Assembly: GCA_014905825.1 (NCBI GenBank)
Contig: JACGCN010000041.1
Coordinates: 310,001-374,000, forward strand
Reading direction: 5' to 3'
DNA length: 64,000 bases
Source of the DNA: Lyophyllum atratum
Taxonomy: Eukaryota > Basidiomycota > Agaricomycetes > Agaricales > Lyophyllaceae
Below, in pieces: positions 1 to 10,438 of the stretch. A program made the translations under genes and the position numbers. How positions within the stretch are numbered: position 1 is the first letter of the stretch; each line of letters begins with the position of its first letter. Below the pieces are notes generated by a model, which had not been told where the DNA came from, searched no databases, and worked only from the letters and a program-made list of their open reading frames with translations.

Positions 1-105
1 CCGTGCTACTCGGATGTCTGCTTATATAGCAATCCCTCCGATCTATTTACTGTATATGGTAAATATTAAATCTCCGCTTATGGGCTGTCGGCTTGCATCC
101 CAACA
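1..105 (-). repeat. 3' LTR of copia-1 (partial)
   Basis: Matches 4677-4781 at 104 of 105 positions. The remaining ~95 bp of the LTR lie upstream of the window. Confidence 0.95.
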
Positions 106-120
106 CTCCCCCTCAAGTCG
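106..120 (-). other. Polypurine tract of copia-1
   Basis: On the minus strand this reads as a GAGGGGGAG-type purine run directly abutting the TGTTGGG start of the 3' LTR, the usual site for plus-strand priming. Confidence 0.8.
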
Positions 121-2002
121 AGGAGCCAGAAATTCCTAGTTCAGCAACATGCCGAACATATTTGGGTCTCGGTAGAGCTTTTGTGAATATATCTGCAGTT
201 TGTTGAGGATCTCGGCATTCTTTTATGCAGACCGAATTTTCCTTCACTCGTTCCCGTACCCAATGCCACCTTATGTCTATATGTTTTGCTCTTCTGTGAT
301 GTTGAGGATTTTTGGCCATTGCAATAGAACCATTATTGTCCCCGAGGATAAGAGTCGGTTCCGTTTGCTCGAAACCTAGTTCCTCATATAAGGCACGTAG
401 CCACATGGCTTCTCTCGAAGATTCTGATAGAGCCACATATTCGGCCTCGGTGGATGAAAGCGCAATCGTCGCTTGCTTTTTTGATGCCCAAGTGATTGCT
501 CCTCCATAAGACAAGAACGTATATCCGGAAATAGATTTGTTATCATCGGCATTAGCAAAACCAGCATCCGAGTACCCAAAGGTCAAATTCTTCCTTTGGA
601 ATTCGTGAGCTGTTGCTCTGTAAGTTATGCCATGAGTTTTGGTACCGGCTAGGTACCTTAGCAGTCTTTTAGCTGCTGTATAATGTGCCATGCTCGGGTT
701 GGCTGTATATGCACCCAATCTATTTACGGCGTAGGCTATATCGGGCCTTGTAGCGGTCGCGAGATATTGGAGAGATCCGACCAATGATGCGTACGCGTTG
801 CTTCTGCTTCCGTTAGATCCCTCTGGATTCGGCTCGAGCTTGATGTTTGGATCGAGAGGCGTGGATACCGGATTGCAATTATCCATCCCTTCTTTGCGTA
901 GAATAGATTCAATGTACTTTTCTTGTGAAACAGTGATAGAATCTCGGGTTTGAGATATTTCTATACCAACTATTTTTGTTGGTTCGCCGAGATCTGTAAG
1001 CTTGAATGTGGGATTTAATTCCTGTTTCAACTTGGTCATGCGCTCATCAGAGGTTGTGAACAGCAGTAAGTCGTCGACCCATACTGTGACAATTTCGAGG
1101 TCGTCGCCACTCCCCCTGATGTATATACACGAGTCACTCCAAAGCGCTTCGAACCCTTTCGTTCTCATGCGTCGGTCAAGCTCTCGATTCCATTCTCGGC
1201 CCGACTGCTTCAAGCCGTATAAGGTCTTGATTAATCGGCAGACTCTATTCGTGCCGTCACCAAACCCATCAGGCTGGCGCATAATGACCCGTTCCTTGAG
1301 TATCCCATTTAGGTAAGCCCCCTTTACGTCCATTTGTTGAATTCGTAGCTTCTTAGAAGGGACGAGTGCTAATATGGCGCGTATGGTTTCTAGGCGTACC
1401 ACTGGGGAGAAAGTGTCGTTATAGTCTTGGCCGGGCCTTTGCGCACACCCTTTCGCTACTAGCCTCGCCTTATATTTGACGAGCTCCCCCTGTTTGTTGT
1501 ATTTCTTGGTGAGTACCCACTTGTTGGCTATCGGAACCGCATCAGCAGGTTGATCAACGAGTTCCCAGGTATCCATATCTTTTAACTGATCCAATTCAGC
1601 TTTAATGGCCTTTTCCCAATGTATCCATTCAGGGGACCGTCTAGCTTCTTGGATCGTTTTCGGCTCGTCATTTATGAGTGGGGATTCAGTGGCGATTTGG
1701 TACACTATATCCGACGACGTGAGTACGGCTTCATTTGCATCATCGGGAAAAGACTTCTGTAACCGTTTGTAGTCGATTTTACTACGCGGTCTCATTTTCC
1801 TAGGTGTGTCTTCCACCTCCCTAGGTTCATCTGTTACTAATCTTTTCCGTTTCATCCGACTAGGCTCGCTTTTGTCTTCATTAACGTTCGGCATCTGCGG
1901 CCTGTCTTCACTCGACTTATTTGTGCTCGATTGCGGCACGCTCCATCCGACTAGGCTCGCTTTTGTCTTCATTAACGTTCGGCATCTGCGGCCTGTCTTC
2001 AC
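113..2002 (-). CDS. copia-1 reverse transcriptase-RNase H part of pol (out of frame with the upstream part)
   Basis: This is the C-terminal half of a copia polyprotein (RVT_2 family). It has the conserved segment around YNDTFSPVVRLETIRA, the YGLKQSGREWN block and the catalytic WVDDLL motif near residue 312. It is followed by the copia RNase H segment (YSDAGFANADD..SISGYTF, then SSTEAEYVALSE). It ends a few bases before the polypurine tract. The first ~30 codons lie in the duplicated segment, so the apparent start is not a real initiation site; the protein is meant to be made as one polyprotein with the upstream frame. Frame arithmetic shows that one 91-bp repeat copy (91 = 3x30+1) accounts exactly for the shift. 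Confidence 0.92.
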   Translation of the reverse strand: MKTGRRCRTLMKTKASLVGWSVPQSSTNKSSEDRPQMPNVNEDKSEPSRMKRKRLVTDEPREVEDTPRKMRPRSKIDYKRLQKSFPDDANEAVLTSSDIVYQIATESPLINDEPKTIQEARRSPEWIHWEKAIKAELDQLKDMDTWELVDQPADAVPIANKWVLTKKYNKQGELVKYKARLVAKGCAQRPGQDYNDTFSPVVRLETIRAILALVPSKKLRIQQMDVKGAYLNGILKERVIMRQPDGFGDGTNRVCRLIKTLYGLKQSGREWNRELDRRMRTKGFEALWSDSCIYIRGSGDDLEIVTVWVDDLLLFTTSDERMTKLKQELNPTFKLTDLGEPTKIVGIEISQTRDSITVSQEKYIESILRKEGMDNCNPVSTPLDPNIKLEPNPEGSNGSRSNAYASLVGSLQYLATATRPDIAYAVNRLGAYTANPSMAHYTAAKRLLRYLAGTKTHGITYRATAHEFQRKNLTFGYSDAGFANADDNKSISGYTFLSYGGAITWASKKQATIALSSTEAEYVALSESSREAMWLRALYEELGFEQTEPTLILGDNNGSIAMAKNPQHHRRAKHIDIRWHWVRERVKENSVCIKECRDPQQTADIFTKALPRPKYVRHVAELGISGSST

Positions 2003-2034
2003 TCGACTTATTTGTGCTCGATTGCGGCACGCTC
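1853..2034. repeat. Perfect 91-bp tandem duplication inside copia-1 pol
   Basis: Bases 1853-1943 are repeated without a mismatch at 1944-2034. The unit encodes a hydrophilic linker between integrase and reverse transcriptase. Because 91 is not a multiple of three it shifts the frame and produces two overlapping reading frames. Confidence 0.97.
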
Positions 2035-4463
2035 ATCCTCGTCTCCCCCTCGGGCCATACATCGGGCACGAGTTCAATGCCAATCGATTCCGTAGGGGTG
2101 GAATGGTCGGGAAGAGTCAGGAAGCGGAAATTGCGTGAGGTGAGTATGCGCCTGCCGCGTGCACTGTAGTATTTGACCGATTTCGAACCATCGTCGAATC
2201 CAACGAAGAGGAACTCCTTCGATTTAGGCTGTAACTTCGACTGTTGATGCGGTCCCTGGTTCAAAATCCACACAGGGGCGCCAAATTCACGCAAGTGCGA
2301 CACATTCGGTCGGTGACTGGACCACACCTCAAACGGGGTCTTGCCACTGACGGCCTTCGTGTGAGTACGATTCCGAACATAGGCGGCGTGCGCAACGGCT
2401 AACTCCCACAAGAATTCAGGTACACCAGCGGCATTCATCATGGCACGCGCGAGTTCAAGCAGGGTGCGATTCATTCGTTCCGCGACACCATTCTGAGATG
2501 GCGAGTAGGGCGCCGTCTGCTCGATTTCGATGCCCTCCCGCTGACACCAATCACGCAGGTCGTTATTAATGAATTCTCCCCCTCCGTCCACACGAATGGC
2601 GCGGGGAAGCATTCCGTTGGCTTTGAGGAAGGTAAGATAATCCTTGATCTTCTGCGCGGCCTCTGACTTCGTCTTCAGGAACTGTACCAGAATGCGCCGT
2701 GCGTGATCGTCAACGAAGCTGATATAGTAGTGGTTCCCATGGATAGAAGCGGTCTGAGATTTGCCCCAGAGGTCAATGTGAGTTAACTCCCCCGGTTTCG
2801 ATGCGCGGCGTTGAGCCTTTTTGGGAAAAGGGTTAACGAACTGTTTGCTTTCAGTACATGCTTTACAGTCCGGTTTCGGGGTTCGGTCATCGATGCTGAA
2901 GCCGTCGACAAGTTTCGCTTCAAGCATACGTTTCAATCCGCTATATCCAACATGGCCGAAACGCCGGTGCCAGACCTCCCAACTCGGGGCGGACTCGGTG
3001 GAGCTATTGACGTCTGCTACAATAGATGTCACAGGTTTACGCGAGGTAGGCCGTCGGATGCGAAGTTTCATCTGGTATAAATGATTGTTGACCTTAGTGC
3101 CCTTTGCGACAATATGGCCAGCGTTATTGATGAGGGATAGAGTCCCGTTCCCTCCTTGGTAACGGCCGCCACTCGCATCCCATCGTCCGAGGGACATGAG
3201 GTTATTGCGATTATCGGGGATGTGTAAGACATTCTGTAATTTCAAAATATATGTGGTACCGTCGATATAGCTCTCGAGTTCCACTGTCCCCCTTCCTATA
3301 GCGCGTGTAGTCAGGTTTCCTACGCCCTGAACTACAGCATTTTCAAGAGGTTTATAGTCAATGAAGGCATCACGTTGGTTTGATATGTGAGCCGTAGTCG
3401 CAGAATCCGCAAGCCAATCATAATAGATAACGCGCTCGTCTATTCCATTGTAATTACGCGCATCATATGTCTCTAAATTAAACGCTACAGTACCCTCTTC
3501 GGATTGCTCGTCCTCCTGTGGGTCCCTAGCTTCGGCTACTTGATTGGTTTGGCCAATCTTGCGCTTTTTAGCAGATGGCTCGAAATTACCGTCGGATTTG
3601 GCTCCGCGTCGGCACGTATTCGCTCCGTGACCAAACCATCCGCATTTGGAACAGCGTTCCTTGCCCAGGAACCGGCACTCCTCGGTCGTGTGATTATCTT
3701 TGCCACAATGTTTGCACTTCATGCCCGTTTTGTCCTTGTTGTTTGTCCCGCCGCCAATTCGGTTGGCGAGTTTGCGCTTTGGACCGTGGTTGACTTGGTT
3801 GACTTGGTCCGAGGTTTCGCCTCGGTCCTGGCGGCGTCGGTACTCTTCAATTAGAATACCAATGAAGTCTTGTGACTTCAGTTTTCGTTTGGTTTGTTTC
3901 TCGTCAGGATCCTTGCGCTTGGTGATGTAAGGGTCCGTGAACATATCCCAAGATGCTGGGAGTGACGAAGCGATTATGGTTTTGAACTGATTGTCGGAGA
4001 CCCGAAAATCGTCATCATCCATATCGTTGAGGCGTTCCCATAGCTTCTTGAGTTTATTGAGATGTTCAGCGATGTCGTCCCCTTCCTCCGCGCAAGTTCG
4101 GAAGAGTTTCCGTTGGACCGAGATTGCGATGTAGTGTCCCTTTGCATCATGGACTGATGCCAAGTTGTCCCACATCTCCTTGGCGCTCTTAGTGCTTTGG
4201 GCGTGCACGATTTGACCATCAGATATATTATTAAGTATGATAGTCCGTGCATAAGAGTCGTTGAATCTCCAGGCTGCGACATCCTTCTCAGGTGCGTCAG
4301 CATCTGGTTTTTCAGCTGTCCCATGAACATAATCCTCGACGCAACAAACTTGGAGCGCTGAGAGAATTCGAGTTCTCCAGGCGGTCCAGTTGCTGTCGCC
4401 CAGGGGTTCGGGGAGCTTTGTAATTGATCCCCCTTCGCGTGCGTCGACTTTGATGATCGCCAT
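1917..4463 (-). CDS. copia-1 gag-protease-integrase part of the polyprotein
   Basis: An 848-codon frame starting at the ATG at 4463-4461, just downstream of the 5' LTR. It carries a UBN2-type gag region and two CCHC zinc knuckles (CKHCGKDNHTTEEC near residue 254 and CSKCGWFGHGANTC near 278). A protease-like segment follows with DSATTAH near residue 354. Next are a GAG-pre-integrase His/Cys region and the integrase core, with Asp in HIDLWG (near 563), Asp in VDGGGEF (near 624) and Glu in NGVAERMNRT (near 659). The frame ends prematurely at 1917 in the second copy of the 91-bp duplication. Without it the polyprotein would run on into reverse transcriptase. The protease motif is DSA rather than the common D[ST]G, which may be real or a defect. 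Confidence 0.93.
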   Translation of the reverse strand: MAIIKVDAREGGSITKLPEPLGDSNWTAWRTRILSALQVCCVEDYVHGTAEKPDADAPEKDVAAWRFNDSYARTIILNNISDGQIVHAQSTKSAKEMWDNLASVHDAKGHYIAISVQRKLFRTCAEEGDDIAEHLNKLKKLWERLNDMDDDDFRVSDNQFKTIIASSLPASWDMFTDPYITKRKDPDEKQTKRKLKSQDFIGILIEEYRRRQDRGETSDQVNQVNHGPKRKLANRIGGGTNNKDKTGMKCKHCGKDNHTTEECRFLGKERCSKCGWFGHGANTCRRGAKSDGNFEPSAKKRKIGQTNQVAEARDPQEDEQSEEGTVAFNLETYDARNYNGIDERVIYYDWLADSATTAHISNQRDAFIDYKPLENAVVQGVGNLTTRAIGRGTVELESYIDGTTYILKLQNVLHIPDNRNNLMSLGRWDASGGRYQGGNGTLSLINNAGHIVAKGTKVNNHLYQMKLRIRRPTSRKPVTSIVADVNSSTESAPSWEVWHRRFGHVGYSGLKRMLEAKLVDGFSIDDRTPKPDCKACTESKQFVNPFPKKAQRRASKPGELTHIDLWGKSQTASIHGNHYYISFVDDHARRILVQFLKTKSEAAQKIKDYLTFLKANGMLPRAIRVDGGGEFINNDLRDWCQREGIEIEQTAPYSPSQNGVAERMNRTLLELARAMMNAAGVPEFLWELAVAHAAYVRNRTHTKAVSGKTPFEVWSSHRPNVSHLREFGAPVWILNQGPHQQSKLQPKSKEFLFVGFDDGSKSVKYYSARGRRILTSRNFRFLTLPDHSTPTESIGIELVPDVWPEGETRMSVPQSSTNKSSEDRPQMPNVNEDKSEPSRMERAAIEHK

Positions 4464-4560
4464 CAGGGATCTTTTGATGTTTGATTCGAAGGTGTTTGTT
4501 TAGTTTCGAGGGTCTTGTAATTGATTTGCGGCCTTGACTAGTACTCGTTGTGTTGCTTTT

Positions 4561-4580
4561 GCAGGCCGGGGCCCATAACC
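4561..4580 (-). other. Primer-binding site of copia-1 (half-tRNA iMet type)
   Basis: On the minus strand it reads GGTTATGGGCCCCGG just after the 5' LTR. This is complementary to the anticodon arm of eukaryotic initiator tRNA-Met (..GGGCCCAUAACC..), the priming mode established for Drosophila copia. The second copia element in this window has the same 13-nt core. Confidence 0.75.
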
Positions 4581-4581
4581 C

Positions 4582-4781
4582 TTTAGAAATCAATACCTCT
4601 TGTAGTACTGATTAGATAGAATACTAGCCTTCCTTTACAGGAAGGTAGGGATACGAGTACAAGAAGAGAATAACTACCGTGCTACTCGGACGTCTGCTTA
4701 TATAGCAATCCCTCCGATCTATTTACTGTATATGGTAAATATTAAATCTCCGCTTATGGGCTGTCGGCTTGCATCCCAACA
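4582..4781 (-). repeat. 5' LTR of copia-1
   Basis: Full LTR of about 200 bp. The outer edge at 4781 is fixed by identity to the left LTR. The inner edge is placed next to the primer-binding site and may be off by 1-3 bp. Confidence 0.88.
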
Positions 4782-6270
4782 AATTTATGTAAAACATTTG
4801 TTATCTTCCCTGTACTTTAATTTGTACCTATCCTCCTTGGCTACTTTGAAAAATTTGGCCTTGAACATAATCCGATAATTATGGTCAGGAACGAGATCTA
4901 TTCCAAATTCTGAGGGGAATCCGTAAAAAAGTGTGATTGCAATCGCGTCAACAAAAAGATGCGACTGTCGAGTGAATTTCACTCTGAAATATGAGATCAC
5001 CCCTCATAATTGCTCAGAATTCATGTTGGTGTTGAGAGAAACGCGGCATTGCATGTATTATCACTGCAGAGAAACATTAGAGCCATCCGGACCAAGTTAT
5101 CCAATATAAATGGCTTATACTTAAGTAGATAGCGAGGAGGTGAGGCGGACTGGCGCGGACAAGGGCGGACCCGGCCGGACAGGGCGGAGGGGCGGAGGGG
5201 CGGAATTTCCAATACGCGACGTCCTCCGGTCACCAAATGTCCTGGCCCGCAGTTTCCTTTTTCTCAACTGCTCTCGCCCGTCGCTCCACACATCCGTCAC
5301 CGCTGCTTTCGCGCTGCCGCACCTACGGCGGTCACAGCCTCGTTTCACCTTCCGACGCGCGCGCGACTGGCGCTGGCCTCGAAACTCGCGGCTCGTGGCT
5401 CGGCTTCCCCGGCTCACCTCTCCCTTCCATTGATCCTGCTCTCCACCATTGCTCTCCATCAGAGGACTGTGGCTCCCTGCCATTCGACCCTCTTGACGCT
5501 GGTTGCACCGCGCCGAGACCGAACAACTTTGGTGGGGACCATCTTTCTTCATGCGGAACTGCAACTGGCACGGGCTGCTCGCTCGCTTTTCGGACGACTG
5601 AATCGTTGGGACGAACTATACAAACACGGCGAGGCGTTTCATTTCCTGGCTGTAGTTTTTTTGCTTTCTCAACGCGTTGTTGGGGACGGCGGCTTAAGGA
5701 CTCCAGGACTAAACCAGGTCCGAGTCCATACGCCGTCTGCCCCAACAACGCTCTGGAAAAACAAAGGAATAACACCCCATTCCGCGAGACGACAGGCCCT
5801 AAAATAGCTTTTTTCACAGACTAAGCTCCCGCCCCCATCTCGTCTCCCATTTCCGTCACCGCACCGTGAATTTACGCGGCTGGCTGCCTCGACGCTTGCC
5901 CCTTTGCGGCGGGCGCCCTTGTTCAAGCGCGTCGCAGTCCAAGCGCGTAGTCCTGGGTGCTGCAAGGTGAGTTTTATAGGCTTAGTTGTCGCGCGTCTTC
6001 GCTAGTCCGATATCGAAACTAAATAGGTAGTATAATGCACAGTGCGTACAACTGCGCGGACAGTTTAATATACAAATTGTACGAACATCACGATCACTGG
6101 CTCGTGGCTAGCTGTTGCCGTCGGTTTTAAGGTCGTCGCGCTTTTGCAACGGTCAACAAGAGTGCAAGAGGTAGAAGAGGGGACCTTCGAAGGTAATGAA
6201 TGGCAGTTTTGGACGCCAGACATCGATTGAACAGAACAGATATTTTGTGATCAAAGGACATCTTTCGAAC
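4782..6270. other. No convincing gene; GC-rich block at about 5140-5960
   Basis: I see no domain or gene-like splicing pattern here. Long frames at 5237-5824 and on the opposite strand overlap each other and look like by-products of high GC content. A short repeat of GGCGGAGG units sits near 5180-5205. A 71-codon minus-strand frame at 4785-5000 looks protein-like but is unrecognised and adjoins the LTR, so it could be a remnant exon. Confidence 0.4.
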
Positions 6271-6410
6271 TGAATAGACGTCGATTGAAGAGAATGGATG
6301 GTTTGCGCTTGAAGGTTTGCGATCGAAAATATCAACTGAATAGACGTCGATTGAAGAGAACAGATGGTTTGTGCAAGGTTTGCAATCGAAAATATCAACT
6401 GAAAAGAACG
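6271..6410. repeat. Tandem repeat, ~66-bp unit, two copies plus a partial
   Basis: Copies begin at 6271 (TGAATAGACGTCGATTGAAG) and 6337, with a partial third from about 6400. The second copy is a few bases shorter. A diverged sequence with the same ATCGATTGAA core lies at 6222-6240. Confidence 0.85.
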
Positions 6411-6498
6411 GAAGATTCTTGCTCAAATATCGTGATTGAATAGAATGAATGATTCACAAAGAACTACGTCGATTGAAAGCTCATACAAACATGACATT

Positions 6499-8380
6499 CT
6501 AAGTAGGTTTAACAAGGAATGCTTTCTCAAACTCGGTCAGAAATCGATACAGTGCAACCGAACCGTCAGTGTCTTCATCACTGTTAAGCCTTTCAACGAC
6601 CTCCGCAGCTTCGTGAGCGCCTCCCTTTCCAAAGACGCGGATGATCCGAGCTGCATTCTCAGCCTCGGCAAGTGCTGTCGTCCCCATATCCAAGGCGTCT
6701 TTGATATCTTTCTTGGTAAATTTCCTATTCTTTATGTGGAGGATGTAAGTCAAAGATGTAAGTCAAAGCAGTAGAAATAAGGAGTTATGACGGACACGGA
6801 TAGGTGAGGGGGCGTGGTACAAATCTGCCGAGAACTTTGCTGCAAAGACCCAAGAGTCGACTCTATCCGAGTTCTTCAAGTTTTGGTGTTGATTGGTAGA
6901 AAACTGCTCGTAACCGGGACAGCTTGCAGCCTTGCTTTTCAGCCAGTCCGCTTCTCTCTCTGTGGTATCCTTGACTCGCTGTTTGGCCTGCACGAGAGAG
7001 TACTGCTGGGTTTCGCTTGCTGCTGAATTGGATGGGTCAGCAGTAAATGATTGCAGGGGAGGTACGACCGTGTGATAGACCGGGTTTCTTGCCTAATAGA
7101 ATGTTAGTAGCAAAATCGAAGGGTAAACTAAGGCTTACATGTTCGACTATAATCTTGAAAGAACTCGACATGGACGACATGGTAAGTATTTCTGGGTTGC
7201 AGGGGTTATCCTCGAGAGAGACATCATCATGCATCATCTTGATGAAAATATGGTTGTAACTGGGCTCAGTAGGATCCGGATACGACAGTTTGACAGGACC
7301 TAGATAAATATAAACTCACACGACTATGCAAGGAATGTATAGCCCAAACTTACCGTCAATAGCAGTGTTTGATTGTTGCAGCTTGAAGAGCATATCCCTC
7401 ATGCGAAAGTCCCAGTCTCCATGAGGATGGATGAGGACAGGAGACACGGTGACGAGTTCTGCGGTTCGTGTCAAATCTTTCTCCGAAAGTATACCACTGT
7501 GGTCTTCAATTAGCAGGAGAATTTGCCGTGCTTCTGGGGCCTGTTTTACAATGCTGAGATAACATATATTTAACATGGTAGATACTCTGCACCTGTGGCA
7601 TAACGGGCTTTGGGGCATTCAGGCCCTCGAGAGCAATGTCCAAGTTATGCGCCACAGCCAATGCCACTGGCAGCAGAAACATTTAGTCTCGACATCGAAC
7701 AGACAATCTGGCAGGTCCAAGTACTCACTCTCCGTGATTGTCTGCGGCTTTGCTACTGCCGCCACTGGCCCTCCTGAAGATTCACCTCGGGGTCCACCTC
7801 CGACTGTGCCAATGATTTCCTGACCCACAGAACTCGAATTCGAAGCCGGTGAATCTTCCCTCTCATAGGAGTCTTCCTTCGTAAACGGGCAACTGAGCAG
7901 GTTCTTCCTCAACTGGCCGACAGTTGTGTTCAATGCGCTTAACTTCACGCGCGGTGGCCAATGGTGTTCTTGCCTTCTGACAAGTTGTAGTAGGTCACTT
8001 TTCTTGAGATGCATGCTGTGATCAAAGAAGTCAACAACGGAGTGGAGGTATAAGGCCAGGGATAAGAACTTGCAGGTCTTGTGTCGTATAGCGTCTCTTA
8101 GGCGGCATTGTGGACATGGTGAATTGTAATGAGACGAGGCTAAGAGGGATGCAGCTACTCCACGAAGACAGTCTGAGATATTTAAACATGTCCCCACAGA
8201 GTGAAACAGATCCCTAAAAGTTCGAGTCTTCAAAGTCGTTGATTGAAGGCCTGCAAGGTGGCGTCCGAGATTGAAGAGATTGAAGTTAAGCAAAGATTGC
8301 CCTTCGATCAAGGTTGCCAGAGATGCTGTGTAAGGATGTTCAATTAGCGAGACCAGAGATTGACTTGGAAAAGTCTTCAT
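6499..8380 (-). CDS. Hypothetical multi-exon protein
   Basis: Unrecognised. Protein-like frames on the minus strand are joined by clean introns. One at 7667-7728 joins ..KPQTITE to MALAVAHNLDIALEGLNAPK. One at about 7543-7592 leads to APEARQILLLIEDHSGIL. Others lie at 7300-7353 and at 7093-7138, the last with a TACTAAC branch site. The last exon (6499 to about 6735) is rich in helix-forming residues (ALAEAENAARIIRVFGK). The most likely start is the ATG at 8380. A CPQC pair occurs early; no signal peptide or membrane segment is obvious. It lies immediately downstream of, and on the same strand as, the NDC10/GCR1_C-like gene. Exon boundaries at the 3' end are approximate. Confidence 0.55.
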
Positions 8381-8480
8381 TGTGTTCAATCAACGGGCAA
8401 TGCGAATATCGAAAGATATATTGTACAAAACAAGTAATAGATGGTGCACGCAGCTACAAGCCCAGCGGCCTATGCGGTTA

Positions 8481-9232
8481 TCATTCCTGCGAGACCTTGG
8501 CTTTCTTCTGCTTTCCACGACTCCCAATAGCAGGTGCGCGGCGTTTTTGCGAAGCAGCTGCGTCATGTGATAATGACGGCGCGCTGACGGATGTAGTTGC
8601 AGGATTGTTAGGTTGTGCCGAGGGTGGTGGTGAGCTCGGAGGAGGAGCTGGCAACTGAGCCTGTTGTACTTAAGTTAAAAAACACTATAATGTCGCAGGA
8701 GAGGTGTTGCTTACAAGTTTCGCCGCTGCCTTCCGCTGATTTCCCAGCATCGTCGAGATAGTGCTCGTACCAAGCAAACCCGTTCGACCAGGAACTGACC
8801 GCATTCCCTCCAGGTCGGCCAGGGCTGCAGCAGCCATGATGCCGCGTGCCATCATCGTAGCTTTGATCCACTCTGGGATCTCGCGGAAACGCTGCCAGAA
8901 CTTGCGTGCCTAGATAGTGAAGCAGTTGGTGAGAAAATAAAATGGCTATGTGAAAGATTAGCTTACTGCCATATTCTTTTGCCAATCCGCCTTGAAATGC
9001 TGCTCAACCAGTCGGAGTGGAGGTTTCATCCCCGTCGGCACACCCTCCATGTCAAATACAGCCTCACCTGTATTGTAGCAGTCCCAAACATACCGAACGG
9101 TCATTTGATCGAGTGTCTTTGATAGTTTCCAGGTATCCCAAAGCGGCCCGAGTTGCTTGATCTTTGCGAAGACCGTGGCCCATCGAGCCGATCCTTGACC
9201 CAGAACTGGGAGAAGTGGTAGTAGTGCTTCAC
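8481..9232 (-). pseudogene. NDC10/GCR1_C-like gene, 3' part (GCR1_C domain exons)
   Basis: C-terminal exons of the gene whose 5' part lies at 25243-28650. The exon 8967-9232 begins GEALLPLLPVLGQGSARW and contains KPPLRLVEQHFKADWQK. An intron at 8910-8966 leads to ARKFWQRFREIPEWIKATM, and an intron at 8661-8714 leads to a Pro/Ser/Ala-rich tail ending in KQKKAKVSQE and TGA at 8481. The W..R/K pattern followed by FWQRFREIPEWI resembles the GCR1_C DNA-binding domain found at the C terminus of fungal NDC10-domain proteins. The reading phase matches the upstream exon across the hAT-containing intron. The gene as a whole carries a nonsense codon (27458-27460), hence pseudogene. Confidence 0.7.
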
Positions 9233-9278
9233 CTGAAAACACCCGAATAAATGAATAGAAGCATGGAAGAAAGGAATC

Positions 9279-9286
9279 GCCACTGG
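9279..9286. repeat. hAT target-site duplication, left copy (gccactgg)
   Basis: Identical to 25227-25234. Confidence 0.92.
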
Positions 9287-9517
9287 TAGTGATCTGCAGG
9301 GGTAACCCTGGGGTATCCAGACGCTAACCCCTACCCGCACCCGTCAAAACCCCGACCCTCGCTAAAGGGTACGGGTACCCGTTCCCACGGGTGAGGGTAG
9401 ACCAAAGGGTTTGAAGGGTATAACTACCCGCCGGGTCGACATCAAGGGTACATGCTAAATATTGAGAAGGAGCAGTGATATAACATGTATTAAGTCTATG
9501 GCAAGGATAAATCTACT

Positions 9518-10438
9518 CTACTCATCCCCATTGATCTCCACAGTGCCTCCAGTAGTGGTTATCTTGAGCTCGGGAAGCTTGGAGGCAGTGACGATGTCGG
9601 AGGTTTGAACAAGCCCAGCTTTGAACCAGGCACCGAGGCACATGAGCGAGCGCATCGATTCCGCAGATAGGCGATTCCGAATATGAGATAGCAGGATGCG
9701 GCCTTGTGAGAAGACACGCTCGACATCAACGGAGGTAGCTAAGACTGTAGTCAGTGTCAGAAAATGACTCAACAAGTTATGTACGCACCAGGAATACTAT
9801 GGTAGTTCAATGCCATCCTTGATAGACGAGGATAGATACCTTGCCGTGCCCTCCACCACCCAAGAACATCAACAACCTTCTCCCTATCTTCCTCCAGGTA
9901 GCACGTCAATTCATCTGTGACTGTCCGAGATGCTGGACCCGTCTCGAGCATGTCTGAGAGGTCGTCGAAAATGTTGGCTGATGGCGAAGACTACCAGATG
10001 ATTCGTCAATCTTCCAAGACAGGGAAACAGACGAGGGACTTGCCTTCGTTGACGGCGCAGCTGTTGATGGGTTTTCGACCTCCATGTCTGCATACGACCT
10101 TGCAAACTCCTCCTTGACAATGTCGATAGCCGTGTCAATCCAATCCTCTGGCCATCGAGCCTTCTTGAGATAATCGAGCTTGTACGAAGGGTGGAGAACT
10201 GTGGTGGGGATGCAATCAGAGAAAGGTGACTCGGACATCATAGATGATAAGTAGACTTACTTGTAGCGATCCGATAAACGTCAGACTTGTCGGTGAGGTC
10301 GTAGTAATGATTGAGTAACTTGGCACCGACTGCGAGAGCGGCCTTGATCGCGGGCAAGTAGTTTGACTCGGTAGCATCGGTAGCCAGCGCCTCGTCGATC
10401 TTGTTCATTGCTGGTAAAACGCGTGCGATGTTCAATGA
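9518..10438 (-). pseudogene. hAT transposase, C-terminal exons including the dimerisation domain
   Basis: The last exon (9518 to about 9750) has the hAT C-terminal dimerisation signature ATSVDVERVFSQGR..LSHIRNRLSAES. The exon above carries DELTCYLEEDREKVVDVLGWW and LALNYHSIPG-like sequence, where the WW is typical of hAT catalytic-region ends. The next encodes LHPSYKLDYLKKARWPEDW, and the segment up to 10438 encodes SLNIARVLPAMNKIDEAL and LLNHYYDLTD. Introns are short. The coding sequence is interrupted at 10438 by a MITE but reads through in frame if the MITE and one TGA duplication are removed. Confidence 0.88.

Larger units (their letters stand above)
1..4781 (-). mobile_element. Ty1/copia LTR retrotransposon (copia-1), 3' LTR cut by window start
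   Basis: The element runs on the minus strand. Bases 1-105 and 4677-4781 are the same sequence with one mismatch (position 14 versus 4690), so they are the two LTRs. Read on the minus strand the LTR starts TGTTGGGATGC. Next to the left LTR lies a purine-rich tract on the minus strand, and next to the right LTR lies a primer-binding site. Between them is a gag-protease-integrase-RT-RNase H coding region in Ty1/copia order (integrase before RT). Near-identical LTRs imply a recent insertion. The left LTR continues outside the window, so the target-site duplication cannot be checked. The coding region is broken by a 91-bp tandem duplication. Confidence 0.95.

Noticed and set aside
5237..5824. 195-codon plus-strand frame in a GC-rich block
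   Set aside because: Overlapping long frames occur on both strands, the composition is Ser/Arg/Pro-rich, and no domain or conserved-looking pattern is visible; best explained by high GC content.
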